Source: Variovorax boronicumulans
Lineage (GTDB): Bacteria > Pseudomonadota > Gammaproteobacteria > Burkholderiales > Burkholderiaceae_C
Assembly (NCBI RefSeq): GCF_007677875.1
Contig: NZ_VEDO01000025.1
Location: 16,868-80,867 of the forward strand
Length of the DNA: 64,000 nt
Direction of reading: 5' to 3'
Below, piece after piece: positions 8,660 to 17,048 of this stretch (within the stretch, counting starts at the first letter, position 1; each line of letters begins with the position of its first letter). Made by a program: the position numbers and the translations under genes. The notes below the pieces were generated by a model. It made no database searches and was not told where the DNA came from. It saw only the letters and a program-made list of their open reading frames with translations.

Positions 8660-9343
8660 CTAGATCGCGCCGAGCCAGCAGGCGCGCTGGATCGCTGCCA
8701 TCTTGTTGTCTGCGCCGAGCTTGGCCATGGCGTTGGCGATGTGGAAGTTCACCGTGCGCTCGGAGCATTCCATGCGCTCGGCGCTGGCGCGCGCGGTCAG
8801 GCCGTCGAAGGCCAGCCGCAGGCATTCCTCCTCGCGCCGCGTCAGCGGGCTCCAGGCCGCCACCAACGCACTGCGCAGGCTGGGCCAGAAGCCCTGGGCC
8901 AGCCAGGCCAGCGCGGCCACCTGGCTGCGCTGATGCAACTCGCCGGAGACGAACAGGAAGCAGTCGAAGCTGCGCCCGGCCGGCAGGCCGAAGCTCACGC
9001 GCACCACCGCCTGCATGCCCAGGGCCAGCCAGGCGCGGCGCCATTGCGCATCCACCTCCGCCTCGGGCTGGGGCGGCTGCGCCAGCCGTTGCGAGGCCGC
9101 AGCCGCCATGCCATGCCGCCGGGGACCTTCGCCGAAGTCGGGACTGCGCGCCAGCGCATAGGCCGCCTGCTGCGCGCTGAGCGGGTAGACCGCCAGCACG
9201 CGGCGCTCGGACACGTGGCCTTGCAACTCCGGCCCCAGCACCACGATGGCGCCCACGTCCTGCGCGGAAAGCGCGTGCAACCACTCCCGCAGGAGTTCGA
9301 TCAGGGAGCGACTGGCAGTTCTGACAGGTGAGCGTGACGACAT
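8660..9343 (-). CDS. LuxR-family regulator, possible LuxR solo
   Basis: A 227-aa regulator with a clear C-terminal GerE/LuxR helix-turn-helix (about 163-227): PLTRREEECLRLAFDGL, then SERTVNFHIANAMAKLGADN and AAIQRACWLGAI. This HTH is closest in style to quorum-sensing LuxR proteins. The N-terminal ~160 residues do not show a confident autoinducer-binding domain by eye; they may be a divergent one. The start is the ATG at 9343. The gene is divergent from a response regulator with 60 bp between the start codons, and a lux-box-like dyad lies inside the first codons of this gene. No luxI homologue is present in the window. Confidence 0.75.
   Translation of the reverse strand: MSSRSPVRTASRSLIELLREWLHALSAQDVGAIVVLGPELQGHVSERRVLAVYPLSAQQAAYALARSPDFGEGPRRHGMAAAASQRLAQPPQPEAEVDAQWRRAWLALGMQAVVRVSFGLPAGRSFDCFLFVSGELHQRSQVAALAWLAQGFWPSLRSALVAAWSPLTRREEECLRLAFDGLTARASAERMECSERTVNFHIANAMAKLGADNKMAAIQRACWLGAI
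9312..9327. promoter_or_regulatory. lux-box-like dyad CTGGCAG-TT-CTGACAG
   Basis: The sequence CTGGCAGTTCTGACAG has the CTGNCAG-N2-CTGNCAG architecture of LuxR/LasR-type binding sites, with one mismatch between the half-sites. It lies 16-31 bp inside the luxR-like gene (start 9343) and 77-92 bp upstream of the response-regulator start (9404). That position suits activation of the divergent gene or autoregulation. The dyad is seen directly; binding by the adjacent LuxR protein is inference. Confidence 0.5.
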
Positions 9344-9403
9344 GGGAAAACCTTGCCGTGACAATACCACCGGCACTTTCCAGGACCCACCTGCCTCCTC
9401 TCC

Positions 9404-10390
9404 ATGAGCCTTCCGCTGTTCCATTGCCCCGGCAGTTTCTCGTTCCTGGACGACGACCCGGACTACCTTCAGATGCTGGCCCTGATGCTGCCCGGCCACT
9501 GGAACGTGCGCCTGCACACCAGCGTGGACGAGTGCCTGGGTCTGCTGCAGCAGGAATCGGCCGTCTGGGAAGACGACGCCTGGGCGCAGCAGCAGATCAT
9601 CGACCGCTGGCGCCAGGGTGCCACGCCGCTGCTGCCGCAGGTGCTGGCCTATTGGGCCGGCCCGGTGCGCGCGCGCTACGCGCTCACGCACGCCTGCATC
9701 GTCGACTACTCGATGCCGCAGATGAATGGTCTGGACGCGCTCGCGGCCCTGAGCGACTGGCCCGGCCTGCGCGTGCTGCTGACCGGCCAGGCCGACGAGC
9801 AGATCGCCGTCGATGCCTTCAACCGCGCGCTGATCGACCAGTTCCTGCCCAAGCAGGATCCCGACGTGGCGGCCCGCCTGCTGACGGTGCTGCGCCACAT
9901 GCCCTCCAACGCCAACACGCGCGCCTCGCAGATCTGGCGCGGCACGCTGACGCCGGTGCAGAACGCGCAGTTGCGCGTGCCCTCCACGGCGCGCGCGCTG
10001 CAGCAGCTGCTGGACCAGCATGGCTTCATCGAGCATGTGGTGCTGGGCGACCCGTTCGGCGCGCTCGGGCGCACGGCCGCCGGCGCGGTGGGCTGGCTGC
10101 AGCTTGAACCCGTGTCCGGGCTCGAGGAGCTGGAGCAGCTGGCCGAGGCCGCGGGGCTGGACGCCGGCGCGCTGGAAGACATCCGGCACGGCCGCCGTCT
10201 CGTCGATCTGGAACTGGGCCAGGCCCTGGGGCGCGGCGCGGTGCCGCGGCTGGAGCCGGCCTTCCCGATCGGGCTGGACGGCAGCCTGATCGGCGCGCTG
10301 TTCATGCTGGAGGAGGCGCACCAGCCGCCGGCCGAAAGCAGCTACGCGGCCTGGCTCGCGCGCCAGCCCGAGCGCCAGGTCAGGCGCTGA
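9404..10390 (+). CDS. Response regulator with an atypical, enlarged receiver domain
   Basis: A 328-aa protein. Receiver hallmarks are present but unusually spaced: the acidic triplet D16-D18 (FLDDDPDYL), phosphoacceptor D101 (CIVDYSMPQMNGLDAL), T127 (VLLTGQADEQ) and K150 (QFLPKQDPD). Ordinary receivers have about 45 residues between the acidic pair and the phosphoacceptor; here there are about 84, so an insertion of roughly 35-40 residues (about 50-90) sits in between. The C-terminal half, with IEHVVLGDPFGALGRTAAGA and LVDLELGQALGRG, has no DNA-binding domain I recognise. It is divergent from the luxR-like gene, which suggests a joint signalling unit. No partner kinase lies in the window. It overlaps the convergent DUF2277 gene by 11 bp. 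Confidence 0.72.
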   Translation: MSLPLFHCPGSFSFLDDDPDYLQMLALMLPGHWNVRLHTSVDECLGLLQQESAVWEDDAWAQQQIIDRWRQGATPLLPQVLAYWAGPVRARYALTHACIVDYSMPQMNGLDALAALSDWPGLRVLLTGQADEQIAVDAFNRALIDQFLPKQDPDVAARLLTVLRHMPSNANTRASQIWRGTLTPVQNAQLRVPSTARALQQLLDQHGFIEHVVLGDPFGALGRTAAGAVGWLQLEPVSGLEELEQLAEAAGLDAGALEDIRHGRRLVDLELGQALGRGAVPRLEPAFPIGLDGSLIGALFMLEEAHQPPAESSYAAWLARQPERQVRR

Positions 10391-10649
10391 AGCGGGCCGC
10401 GCTGCGCGCGCGGGCCTTGGCAGCCTCGTCGTCGCGGTTCTTCGGTTCGGCCGTCGTCACCAGCTCCGCGAGCAGTTCAGTGGCCGCGGCCGCCACGGCC
10501 TCCACCGCCCGCGCGAAGGCGGCCTCGTTCGCCTTCGACGGCACCGAAAAGCCCGAGAGCTTGCGCACGAACTGCAGCGAGGCCGCGCGGACCTCCAGCT
10601 CGGTCGCTGGCGGCTCGAAGTTGAACAGGGTCTTGATGCTGCGGCACAT
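10380..10649 (-). CDS. DUF2277 family protein
   Basis: An 89-aa protein of a conserved family of unknown function. The signature N-terminus MCRSIKTLFNFEPPATELE, then ASLQFVRKLSGF and SKANEAAFARAVE, matches DUF2277 proteins, which are usually 70-95 aa. The N-terminal Cys and the conserved KTLFNFEPP block suggest a small, mostly helical protein. It lies 18 bp downstream of the persulfide dioxygenase-rhodanese gene on the same strand, so co-transcription is likely. It ends convergently, overlapping the response-regulator 3' end by 11 bp. Function unknown. Confidence 0.85.
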   Translation of the reverse strand: MCRSIKTLFNFEPPATELEVRAASLQFVRKLSGFSVPSKANEAAFARAVEAVAAAATELLAELVTTAEPKNRDDEAAKARARSAARFSA

Positions 10650-10667
10650 GGCGGCCTCCTCCTCGCG

Positions 10668-11777
10668 TCAGTTCTGCCGCCAGGGCAGGCCACGAAAGCG
10701 CCAGCCGCCCTTGCGGTTGCGGTGCGCGTCGGCATCCGGGTCGCCCTCGAAGCCTTCGAGGATGTTGTAGGCCTCGATGCCCAGTTCGGTCGCGCGCTTG
10801 GCCGCGGCCACCGAGCGCACGCCGCTGCGGCACAGCAGCAGCACCTTGCCGCCCGGGGGCACGGCGGCGCGCAGCGCGCCGTCGAAGTCCGGGTTCAGCG
10901 CCATGCCGGGCCACTGCTTCCAGGCCACGGGCACGGCGCCGGGCACGAAGCCCACCCACTCGCGCTCGGCATCGGTGCGCACGTCCACCAGCACGGCCTT
11001 TCCGTCCGCGAACCACTGCGCCGCGAGTGCGGGCGAGACATCGCCGGCGTAGCCCTCGGCCGGGCGCGGCGCGGCATCGGCCACCGCCGGCGCGGCGCCC
11101 AGGCCTGACTGCAGGTTGGCCGGCACGGCCTCGTCCATGCGTTGGGGGCGGGGCAGGTTGAGCGCTTGCATGATGGCCACGAACTCGGCTTCGGTCTTAC
11201 CGGCCACGCGCGGATTCGATCGCTTCTCTTCGCCGATGGTCGTGTGTGTGCGGCCCTGGTAGTCGTGGCCGGGCCAGACCACGGTGGCATCGGGCAGCTG
11301 GAACAGCACGCCGGTGATGCTGCGGTACAGCGCCTGCGCGCTGCCCGACTGGAAGTCGGTGCGGCCGCAGCCGCCGATCAGCAAGGTGTCGCCCGTGAAC
11401 ACGTGGCCGTGCCACAGGTAGCACATGCTGCCGGCGGTGTGGCCCGGCGTGTGCAGCACGCGCAGGCGCTGCTGGCCGAAGGCGATCTCTTCACCGTCGT
11501 GCAGCTGCACCGCGGCCGTGGCGATGCCGCAGCCGGCCGGCGCGGCGGTGCGTGCACCGGCGTGCTCGGCCAGCAGGCCGGCGCTCGTCACGTGGTCAGC
11601 ATGGGCATGCGTCTCCAGCGTCCAGGCCAGTTGCAGGCCGCGCTCGCGCAGCAGCGCCAGGTCGCGCTCGAGCTGCGCGTCCACCGGGTCGATGATCACG
11701 GCCGCACGCGTGGCCGGGTCGGCCAGCACATAGGTGTAGGTGCTGGAGGCGGGGTCGAAGAGCTGGATGGGGTCCAT
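10668..11777 (-). CDS. Persulfide dioxygenase (ETHE1-like)-rhodanese fusion
   Basis: A 369-aa two-domain sulfur enzyme. Residues about 1-235 are a metallo-beta-lactamase fold of ETHE1 type: THAHADH (H57, H59, D61, H62), LHTPGHTAGS near 109, the aspartate of FTGDTLLIGGCGRTDF, and VWPGHDYQGR. Residues about 250-369 are a rhodanese with active cysteine C316 in LLLCRSGVRS. ETHE1 oxidises glutathione persulfide to sulfite, and rhodanese moves sulfane sulfur to or from thiosulfate. Natural fusions (PRF proteins) are known in Burkholderia relatives, so the fusion is expected rather than novel. A role in sulfide and persulfide detoxification is inferred. The start is the ATG at 11777. Confidence 0.92.
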   Translation of the reverse strand: MDPIQLFDPASSTYTYVLADPATRAAVIIDPVDAQLERDLALLRERGLQLAWTLETHAHADHVTSAGLLAEHAGARTAAPAGCGIATAAVQLHDGEEIAFGQQRLRVLHTPGHTAGSMCYLWHGHVFTGDTLLIGGCGRTDFQSGSAQALYRSITGVLFQLPDATVVWPGHDYQGRTHTTIGEEKRSNPRVAGKTEAEFVAIMQALNLPRPQRMDEAVPANLQSGLGAAPAVADAAPRPAEGYAGDVSPALAAQWFADGKAVLVDVRTDAEREWVGFVPGAVPVAWKQWPGMALNPDFDGALRAAVPPGGKVLLLCRSGVRSVAAAKRATELGIEAYNILEGFEGDPDADAHRNRKGGWRFRGLPWRQN

Positions 11778-11910
11778 GGCATGCAGGGGTGGTTGTATCT
11801 ACGCCAGTGTACGTAGTGGTATTCCCTGTCGGGGACATTCCGTGTTGGCCGGGGTTGTCAGATGACCCAACATCCACGCGCTTTCTTTGACAACCACTGG
11901 AGACACACCG

Positions 11911-13029
11911 ATGACCCAAGCCAAACCCTCTGCTGCGCCGCGCCGTCGCAACCTGCTCAAGGGCGCCGCCGTGGCCGCCGGTGCCATGTCCGCGCCCATG
12001 GTCAGCCAGGCGCAGACCACCACGCTGCGCTTTCAGAGCACCTGGCCGGCCAAGGACATCTTCCACGAGTACGCGCAGGACCTGGCCAAGAAGATCAATG
12101 ACATGGCCGGCAACCGCTTGAAGATCGACGTGCTGCCGGCCGGCTCGGTGGTGCCCGCGTTCCAGCTGCTCGACGCGGTCAGCAAGGGCACGCTGGACGG
12201 CGGCCATGGCGTGATCGCCTACTGGTACGGCAAGAACTCGGCGCTGGCGCTGTGGGGCTCGGGCCCGGGCTTCGGCATGGACGCCAACATGGTGCTGGCC
12301 TGGCACTACTACGGCGGCGGCAAGGCGCTCGTCGAGGAGATCTACAAGAGCCTGAACCTGGACGTGGTCTCCTACATGTACGGCCCCATGCCGGTCCAGC
12401 CGCTGGGCTGGTTCAAGAAGCCCGTGGCCAAGGCCGATGACATGAAGGGCCTGAAGTTCCGCACCGTCGGCCTGGCGGTGGACGTGTTCACCGACATGGG
12501 CGCGGCCGTGAACCCGCTGCCCGGCGGCGAGATCGTGCCCGCGCTGGACCGCGGCCTGATCGACGCGGCCGAGTTCAACAACGCCTCCAGCGACCGCGTG
12601 CTGGGCTTTCCCGACGTGGCCAAGAACTGCATGCTGCAGAGCTTCCACCAGAGCGGCGAGCAGTTCGAGGTGCTGTTCAACAAGACCAAGCTCGATGCGC
12701 TGCCGGCCGAGCTCAAGTCCATCATCGACTACGGCGTGCAGGCCGCCAGCGCCGACATGAGCTGGAAGGCCATCGAGCGCAACTCCAAGGACTACGCGGA
12801 ACTCAAGAAGCAGGGCATCAAGTTCTACAAGACCCCCGATGCGATCCTGCGCGCCCAGCTGGCGTCCTGGGACAAGGCCGTCGCGGCCAAGTCCAAGGAG
12901 AACCCGATGTTCAAGAAGGTGCTCGATTCGCAGCGTGCCTTTGCGCAGCGCGCCGGCCAGTGGCACAACGACTACACGGTCGATTTCAAGATGGCCTACA
13001 ACCACTACTTCGCACAGAAGAAGAGCTGA
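11911..13029 (+). CDS. TRAP transporter solute-binding protein (DctP, TakP-like), Tat-exported
   Basis: A 372-aa periplasmic receptor of a TRAP transporter. The N-terminus APRRRNLLKGAAVAAGAM looks like a twin-arginine signal ending near SQA. The mature part begins TTLRFQSTWPAKDIFHEYAQ and includes TLDGGHGVIAYWYGKNSA and the conserved receptor arginine region GLKFRTVGLA. Tat export and the GHGVIAYWYG block resemble TakP, the dimeric 2-oxoacid receptor; this is an analogy only. The ATG at 11911 was chosen because CTGGAGAC precedes it by a suitable distance and the signal peptide starts there; an upstream in-frame ATG at 11887 lacks a site. It is followed by dctQ and dctM. Confidence 0.9.
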   Translation: MTQAKPSAAPRRRNLLKGAAVAAGAMSAPMVSQAQTTTLRFQSTWPAKDIFHEYAQDLAKKINDMAGNRLKIDVLPAGSVVPAFQLLDAVSKGTLDGGHGVIAYWYGKNSALALWGSGPGFGMDANMVLAWHYYGGGKALVEEIYKSLNLDVVSYMYGPMPVQPLGWFKKPVAKADDMKGLKFRTVGLAVDVFTDMGAAVNPLPGGEIVPALDRGLIDAAEFNNASSDRVLGFPDVAKNCMLQSFHQSGEQFEVLFNKTKLDALPAELKSIIDYGVQAASADMSWKAIERNSKDYAELKKQGIKFYKTPDAILRAQLASWDKAVAAKSKENPMFKKVLDSQRAFAQRAGQWHNDYTVDFKMAYNHYFAQKKS

Positions 13030-13050
13030 TGCGGCCACCGATCCAGCCGT

Positions 13051-13080
13051 GACAAGGGCGCCCAGAGCGGCGCCCTTGTC
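13051..13080 (+). terminator. Perfect 12-bp hairpin between dctP and dctQ
   Basis: The inverted repeat GACAAGGGCGCC, loop CAGAGC, GGCGCCCTTGTC is perfect over 12 bp and is followed by a moderately T-rich CTTTGTCTGCCC. It starts 22 bp after the dctP stop and ends 28 bp before the dctQ start. It could be a leaky terminator or an mRNA 3'-end stabiliser that keeps receptor levels above those of the permease. The structure is seen; the function is inferred. Confidence 0.6.
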
Positions 13081-13107
13081 TTTGTCTGCCCTTGTGAAAA
13101 GCGAGAC

Positions 13108-13728
13108 ATGCAAAAGCTTCTGCTTGCGATCGACACGATCTCCACCTTCATCGGCAAGACCGCGGCCTGGGCCGTGGTCGGCCTCACGGTGCTGATCAGC
13201 TGGGAGGTGTTTTCCCGCTACGCGCTGAACAACCCGCACGCCTGGGTGCTGGACGCGCAGATCATGCTGTACGGCACCTTGTTCATGCTGGCCGGCGCCT
13301 ACACGCTGGCCAAGGGCGGGCACGTGCGCGGCGACGTGCTCTACGGCTTCTTCAGTCCGCGCGCGCAGGCAAGCGTGGACCTCACGCTCTACATCGTCTT
13401 CTTCCTGCCCGGCGTCATCGCGATGACCTGGGCCGGCTGGACCTACGCGCAGGAGTCGTTGGCCATCCGCGAGCAGACCTTCTCGGCCACGCCGCTGCCG
13501 CTGTACCCGTTCAAGTTCGTGATCCCGGTCGCCGCGGCGGCGCTGCTGCTGCAGGGCCTGGCGGAGATCGCGCGCTGCGTGATCTGCCTGAAGACGGGTG
13601 CCTGGCCGCCACGCGGCGACGACGTGCAGGAGGTCGATGTCGACAAGCTCAAGGAGATGGTGCACGTGAAGGATGCCGACATCGCCGCGCTGGACCGCGA
13701 GCTCGCCGCCAAGCAAGGAAGGGCCTGA
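13108..13728 (+). CDS. TRAP transporter small permease (DctQ)
   Basis: A 206-aa inner-membrane protein with four hydrophobic segments: AAWAVVGLTVLISWEVFSRY near residue 15, IMLYGTLFMLAGAYTLAKGG near 53, LTLYIVFFLPGVIAMTWAGW near 92 and FVIPVAAAALLLQGLAEIAR near 138. This is the usual DctQ topology. The cytoplasmic tail is longer than usual and charged (EVDVDKLKEMVHVKDADIAA). The start is the ATG at 13108, downstream of a hairpin. The stop is 2 bp before dctM, indicating tight coupling. It forms the membrane complex with the DctM protein that follows. Confidence 0.9.
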   Translation: MQKLLLAIDTISTFIGKTAAWAVVGLTVLISWEVFSRYALNNPHAWVLDAQIMLYGTLFMLAGAYTLAKGGHVRGDVLYGFFSPRAQASVDLTLYIVFFLPGVIAMTWAGWTYAQESLAIREQTFSATPLPLYPFKFVIPVAAAALLLQGLAEIARCVICLKTGAWPPRGDDVQEVDVDKLKEMVHVKDADIAALDRELAAKQGRA

Positions 13729-13730
13729 AC

Positions 13731-15701
13731 ATGCGCAAGGAACTGTGGTTCGGCTTTTCCATCATGGGCCTGGTGCTGTTGGCCATCGTCTGGATGCTGC
13801 TGGGCGTGGACCGCGTCACGCACGGTCACCAGGGCCTCCTGATGCTGTCGCTGGTGGTCATCGCCATCATGCTGGGCTTTCCCACGGCCTTCACGCTGAT
13901 GGGCATGGGCATGATCTTCACCTGGCTGGCCTACGACGGCGACATCCAGCGCACGCTCGATCTGATGGTGCAGGCGGCCTACAAGAGCATGGCCAACGAC
14001 GTGCTGATCGCGATACCGCTGTTCGTGTTCATGGGCTACCTGGTCGAGCGCGCCAACCTCATCGAAAAGCTGTTCAGGAGCATGCACCTGGCGATGGCGC
14101 GCGTGCCCGGCTCGCTGGCCGTGGCCACGCTGGTCACCTGCGCCATCTTCGCCACGGCCACCGGCATCGTCGGCGCCGTGGTCACGCTGATGGGCCTCTT
14201 GGCGCTGCCGGCCATGCTGCGTGCCGGCTACAGCACCTCGATGGCGGCCGGTGCCATCACGGCCGGCGGCTGCCTGGGCATCCTGATCCCGCCCTCGGTG
14301 CTGCTGATCCTGTACGGCGCCACGGCCGGCGTGTCGGTGGTGCAGCTGTACGCCGGCGCCTTCTTCCCCGGTCTCATGCTGGCCGGCCTGTACGTCGTGT
14401 ACGTGATCATCATGGCCAAGATCAAGCCGCAGTGGGCACCGCCACTGTCGGCCGAAGAGCGGCGCGTGGAACTGCCCGCGCTGACGCGCGCGCTGCCGGC
14501 CGACACCGCCAACTACGCCCCGTCGCGCTTGCTGCAGGCCCTCAAGGGCAGGCGCAATGCCGACGTGCCGACCGGCTACGTGCTGCGACAGCTGGCCCTG
14601 GTCGTGCTGCCGGCGTTGCTGTTCGCGCTGCTCGCCATCGGCACCTGGCGCGTGGTGACGACGGTCGAGGCCGAGGTGCAGTACGACATCCAGCCCATCG
14701 GCGCCGAAAGCAGCAACAGCGCGCCCGCCGAGGGTGGCCTGCAGGAGCCGCCCACGGACGCAGGGCTGCAGGAGCCGCCGACCGAGGGCGCGTTGCAGGA
14801 ACCGCCCGCGGACGGCGCTGTGCAGGAACCGCCCACCGAAGGCGCCGTGCAGGAGCCGCCCGGCGCCGAGCCGCCGACCGCAGCGGCAGCCGAGCCGGCC
14901 AGCGCGCCGACGGCCACCACGGCGCAGGCGGCCGCCGAGCGCAAGCCCGCACCCACCTGGTGGTGGGTCACCTTTGCGGTGCTGGGGGTACTGCTCGCAC
15001 TGTTCTACCTGTTCCTGAGCTTCGCGCGGCTGGAAATCTTCAAGATGCTGCTGGCCTCGTTCTTCCCGCTCGTGGTGCTGATCCTCGCGGTGCTGGGCTC
15101 CATCGTGTTCGGGCTGACCACGCCGACGGAAGCCGCCGCCATGGGCTCCCTGGGCGGCTTCCTGCTGGCCGCGGCCTACCGGCGCCTGAGCATGAATGTG
15201 GTCAAGGAGTCGGTCTACCTCACGGCCAAGACCTCGGCCATGGTCTGCTGGCTGTTCGTGGGCTCGGCCATTTTCTCGGCCGCCTTCGCGCTGCTGGGTG
15301 GACAGGAACTCATCGAGAAGTGGGTGCTGTCGATGAACCTGTCCAAGGTGGAGTTCATGGTGCTCTCGCAGATCGTGATCTTCCTGCTCGGCTGGCCGCT
15401 GGAGTGGACGGAGATCATCGTGATCTTCATGCCCATCTTCATCCCGCTGCTGGACCACTTCGGCGTTGACCCGCTGTTCTTCGGCCTGCTGGTGGCGCTG
15501 AACCTGCAGACCGCCTTCCTGTCGCCGCCGGTGGCGATGTCGGCCTTCTACCTGAAGGGCGTGGCGCCGCCGCACGTGACCCTGAACCAGATCTTCGCCG
15601 GCATGATTCCGTTCATGGGCATCCAGATCCTCGCGATCTTCCTGCTCTACCTGTGGCCCGCCATCGGCCTGTGGTTGCCCCAGACCTTGTACGGGCGGTG
15701 A
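13731..15701 (+). CDS. TRAP transporter large permease (DctM) with a long repeat-bearing insertion
   Basis: A 656-aa polytopic permease; ordinary DctM proteins are about 425 aa. Typical segments are present at both ends: [60 protein letters not shown] and [20 protein letters not shown]. Between about residues 230 and 430 lies an insertion holding two additional hydrophobic segments separated by a Pro/Ala/Glu-rich stretch with five 9-residue repeats (QEPPTE-type). Enlarged DctM proteins occur with TakP-like receptors, so the extra size is partly a family trait. It is the third gene of the dctPQM unit. The linker's role is unknown. Confidence 0.88.
   Translation: MRKELWFGFSIMGLVLLAIVWMLLGVDRVTHGHQGLLMLSLVVIAIMLGFPTAFTLMGMGMIFTWLAYDGDIQRTLDLMVQAAYKSMANDVLIAIPLFVFMGYLVERANLIEKLFRSMHLAMARVPGSLAVATLVTCAIFATATGIVGAVVTLMGLLALPAMLRAGYSTSMAAGAITAGGCLGILIPPSVLLILYGATAGVSVVQLYAGAFFPGLMLAGLYVVYVIIMAKIKPQWAPPLSAEERRVELPALTRALPADTANYAPSRLLQALKGRRNADVPTGYVLRQLALVVLPALLFALLAIGTWRVVTTVEAEVQYDIQPIGAESSNSAPAEGGLQEPPTDAGLQEPPTEGALQEPPADGAVQEPPTEGAVQEPPGAEPPTAAAAEPASAPTATTAQAAAERKPAPTWWWVTFAVLGVLLALFYLFLSFARLEIFKMLLASFFPLVVLILAVLGSIVFGLTTPTEAAAMGSLGGFLLAAAYRRLSMNVVKESVYLTAKTSAMVCWLFVGSAIFSAAFALLGGQELIEKWVLSMNLSKVEFMVLSQIVIFLLGWPLEWTEIIVIFMPIFIPLLDHFGVDPLFFGLLVALNLQTAFLSPPVAMSAFYLKGVAPPHVTLNQIFAGMIPFMGIQILAIFLLYLWPAIGLWLPQTLYGR
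14733..14867 (+). repeat. Five tandem 27-bp coding repeats in dctM
   Basis: Five head-to-tail 27-bp units, each coding for a 9-residue unit of the form G-A-[LV]-Q-E-P-P-[TA]-[DE]. The last unit ends GA instead of T[DE]. Units differ mainly at third codon positions, so the array is not a very recent expansion. It lies in the linker between two hydrophobic segments of the large permease. Copy number could vary between strains. Confidence 0.85.
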
Positions 15702-15750
15702 CACGCCCGGCGTCGCCCCGCGGTCAGAATGCACCGCAGGAGGTCATGCC

Positions 15751-16734
15751 ATGTTCAAGGCTCTGGTGATCGAGAAGGACGACGCCGGCTACCGCGCCGG
15801 CGTCCAGGCGGTCGACGAGGCCGCGCTGCCCGAAGGCGAGGTGCTGGTGCGGGTGGAGTACTCCACCATCAACTACAAGGACGGTCTGGCCATCACGGGC
15901 AAGTCCCCGGTGGTCCGCAAGTTTCCGCTGCATGCAGGCATCGACTTCGCGGGCACGGTCGAGGCGAGCGAAGACCCGCGCTTCAAGCCTGGCGACCGCG
16001 TGGTGCTGAATGGGTGGGGCGTGGGCGAGACGCACTCGGGCGGACTGGCGCAAAAGGCCCGCGTCAAGGCCGACTGGCTGGTGCCGCTGCCCGACGGTCT
16101 GACCACGCGCCAGGCCATGGCCATCGGCACGGCCGGCTACACCGCCATGCTCAGCGTGCTGGCGCTGGAGCGCCACGGCCTGGTGCCGGGCATGGGCGAC
16201 GTGCTGGTCACGGGCGCCAACGGCGGCGTGGGCAGCGTGGCCATCACGCTGCTGGCCGGGCTGGGCCACCGCGTGGTGGCCTCGACCGGGCGCACCGGCG
16301 AGGCGGCGCACCTGCAGGCGCTCGGCGCGGCCGAGGTGATGGACCGGGCCGAACTCTCGGCGCCAGGCAAGCCGCTCGGCAAGGAGCGCTGGGCCGCGGT
16401 GGTCGATTCGGTCGGCAGCCACACGCTGGCCAACGCCTGCGCGCAGACGCGCTACGGCGGCGCGGTGGCCGCCTGCGGCTTGGCCCAGGGACTGGACTTT
16501 CCGGCGTCCGTGGCGCCGTTCATCCTGCGCGGCATCACGCTGTACGGCATCGACAGCGTGATGGCCAAGCCCTCGGTGCGCATGCCGGCCTGGGAGCGTC
16601 TGGCGCGCGAACTTGACCTGGCGAAACTGGACGCGATCACCACCGAGATCGGCCTTGGCGAGGCCGTGCAGGCCGGCTCAGACATCCTCGCCGGCCGCGT
16701 GCGGGGCCGGCTGGTGGTCGACGTCAATCGCTGA
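15751..16734 (+). CDS. acuI: Acrylyl-CoA reductase (NADPH), AcuI/YhdH family
   Basis: A 327-aa zinc-independent medium-chain dehydrogenase/reductase. It reduces acryloyl-CoA to propionyl-CoA with NADPH. Family landmarks are [46 protein letters not shown], the cofactor loop [13 protein letters not shown] near residue 152, and [16 protein letters not shown]. Length matches the usual 325-330 aa. The start is the ATG at 15751, preceded by AGGAGGTC. It lies 49 bp after dctM on the same strand and could be co-transcribed. Its 3' end overlaps the minus-strand small gene by 11 bp. AcuI detoxifies acryloyl-CoA in DMSP and related catabolism; no DMSP genes are seen here. Confidence 0.9.
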   Translation: MFKALVIEKDDAGYRAGVQAVDEAALPEGEVLVRVEYSTINYKDGLAITGKSPVVRKFPLHAGIDFAGTVEASEDPRFKPGDRVVLNGWGVGETHSGGLAQKARVKADWLVPLPDGLTTRQAMAIGTAGYTAMLSVLALERHGLVPGMGDVLVTGANGGVGSVAITLLAGLGHRVVASTGRTGEAAHLQALGAAEVMDRAELSAPGKPLGKERWAAVVDSVGSHTLANACAQTRYGGAVAACGLAQGLDFPASVAPFILRGITLYGIDSVMAKPSVRMPAWERLARELDLAKLDAITTEIGLGEAVQAGSDILAGRVRGRLVVDVNR

Positions 16735-16942
16735 ACGGCTCCGGTTGCGCGGACCGGTCGCCGCCGCGCCAGGGCAGCAGCACCAGCGCACAAGCCAGCG
16801 CGAACAGCAGTGCGCCGAACGGGGGCTCCGGCATGCGCCAGCCGAAATCAGCAGCCGGCACCTCGGGCAGCAGCACGACCGCGGCCGTGGCGCTGGCGAA
16901 CAGCAGCAGGCAGCACAAGGACACAAGGCGGGTGATGGACAT
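16724..16942 (-). CDS. Small two-segment membrane protein, hypothetical
   Basis: A 72-aa protein starting [20 protein letters not shown]. It has an N-terminal hydrophobic helix, a short polar middle ([16 protein letters not shown]) and a second hydrophobic helix [19 protein letters not shown], then a polar tail. I do not recognise a family. The ATG at 16942 was preferred over the longer form from 17029, because the added residues are polar and look like noncoding sequence. It overlaps the convergent acuI by 11 bp. The 106-bp gap upstream contains only a weak 7-bp inverted repeat. Confidence 0.5.
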   Translation of the reverse strand: MSITRLVSLCCLLLFASATAAVVLLPEVPAADFGWRMPEPPFGALLFALACALVLLPWRGGDRSAQPEPFSD

Positions 16943-17048
16943 GCTGCGATGAAACCACCATTGCGAGCCCATCGCATCTGCAAGATGGTGGAAGTTATGT
17001 GTTTTCAGCGCCGGCATGACTGCAGCCACCCCGTCAGCCAGCGCGCCA

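Noticed and set aside
11799..11816. Inverted repeat CTACG...CGTAG upstream of a TRAP receptor gene
   Set aside because: Arms are only 5 bp with an 8-nt spacer and no second copy was found, so an operator cannot be supported.
14733..14867. CRISPR-like tandem repeats
   Set aside because: The repeats are contiguous, in frame and have no spacers; they are a coding minisatellite.
16955..16991. CCACCAT...ATGGTGG inverted repeat upstream of the small membrane protein gene
   Set aside because: Seven-base arms with a 23-nt loop and no T tract; too weak to call a terminator or operator.
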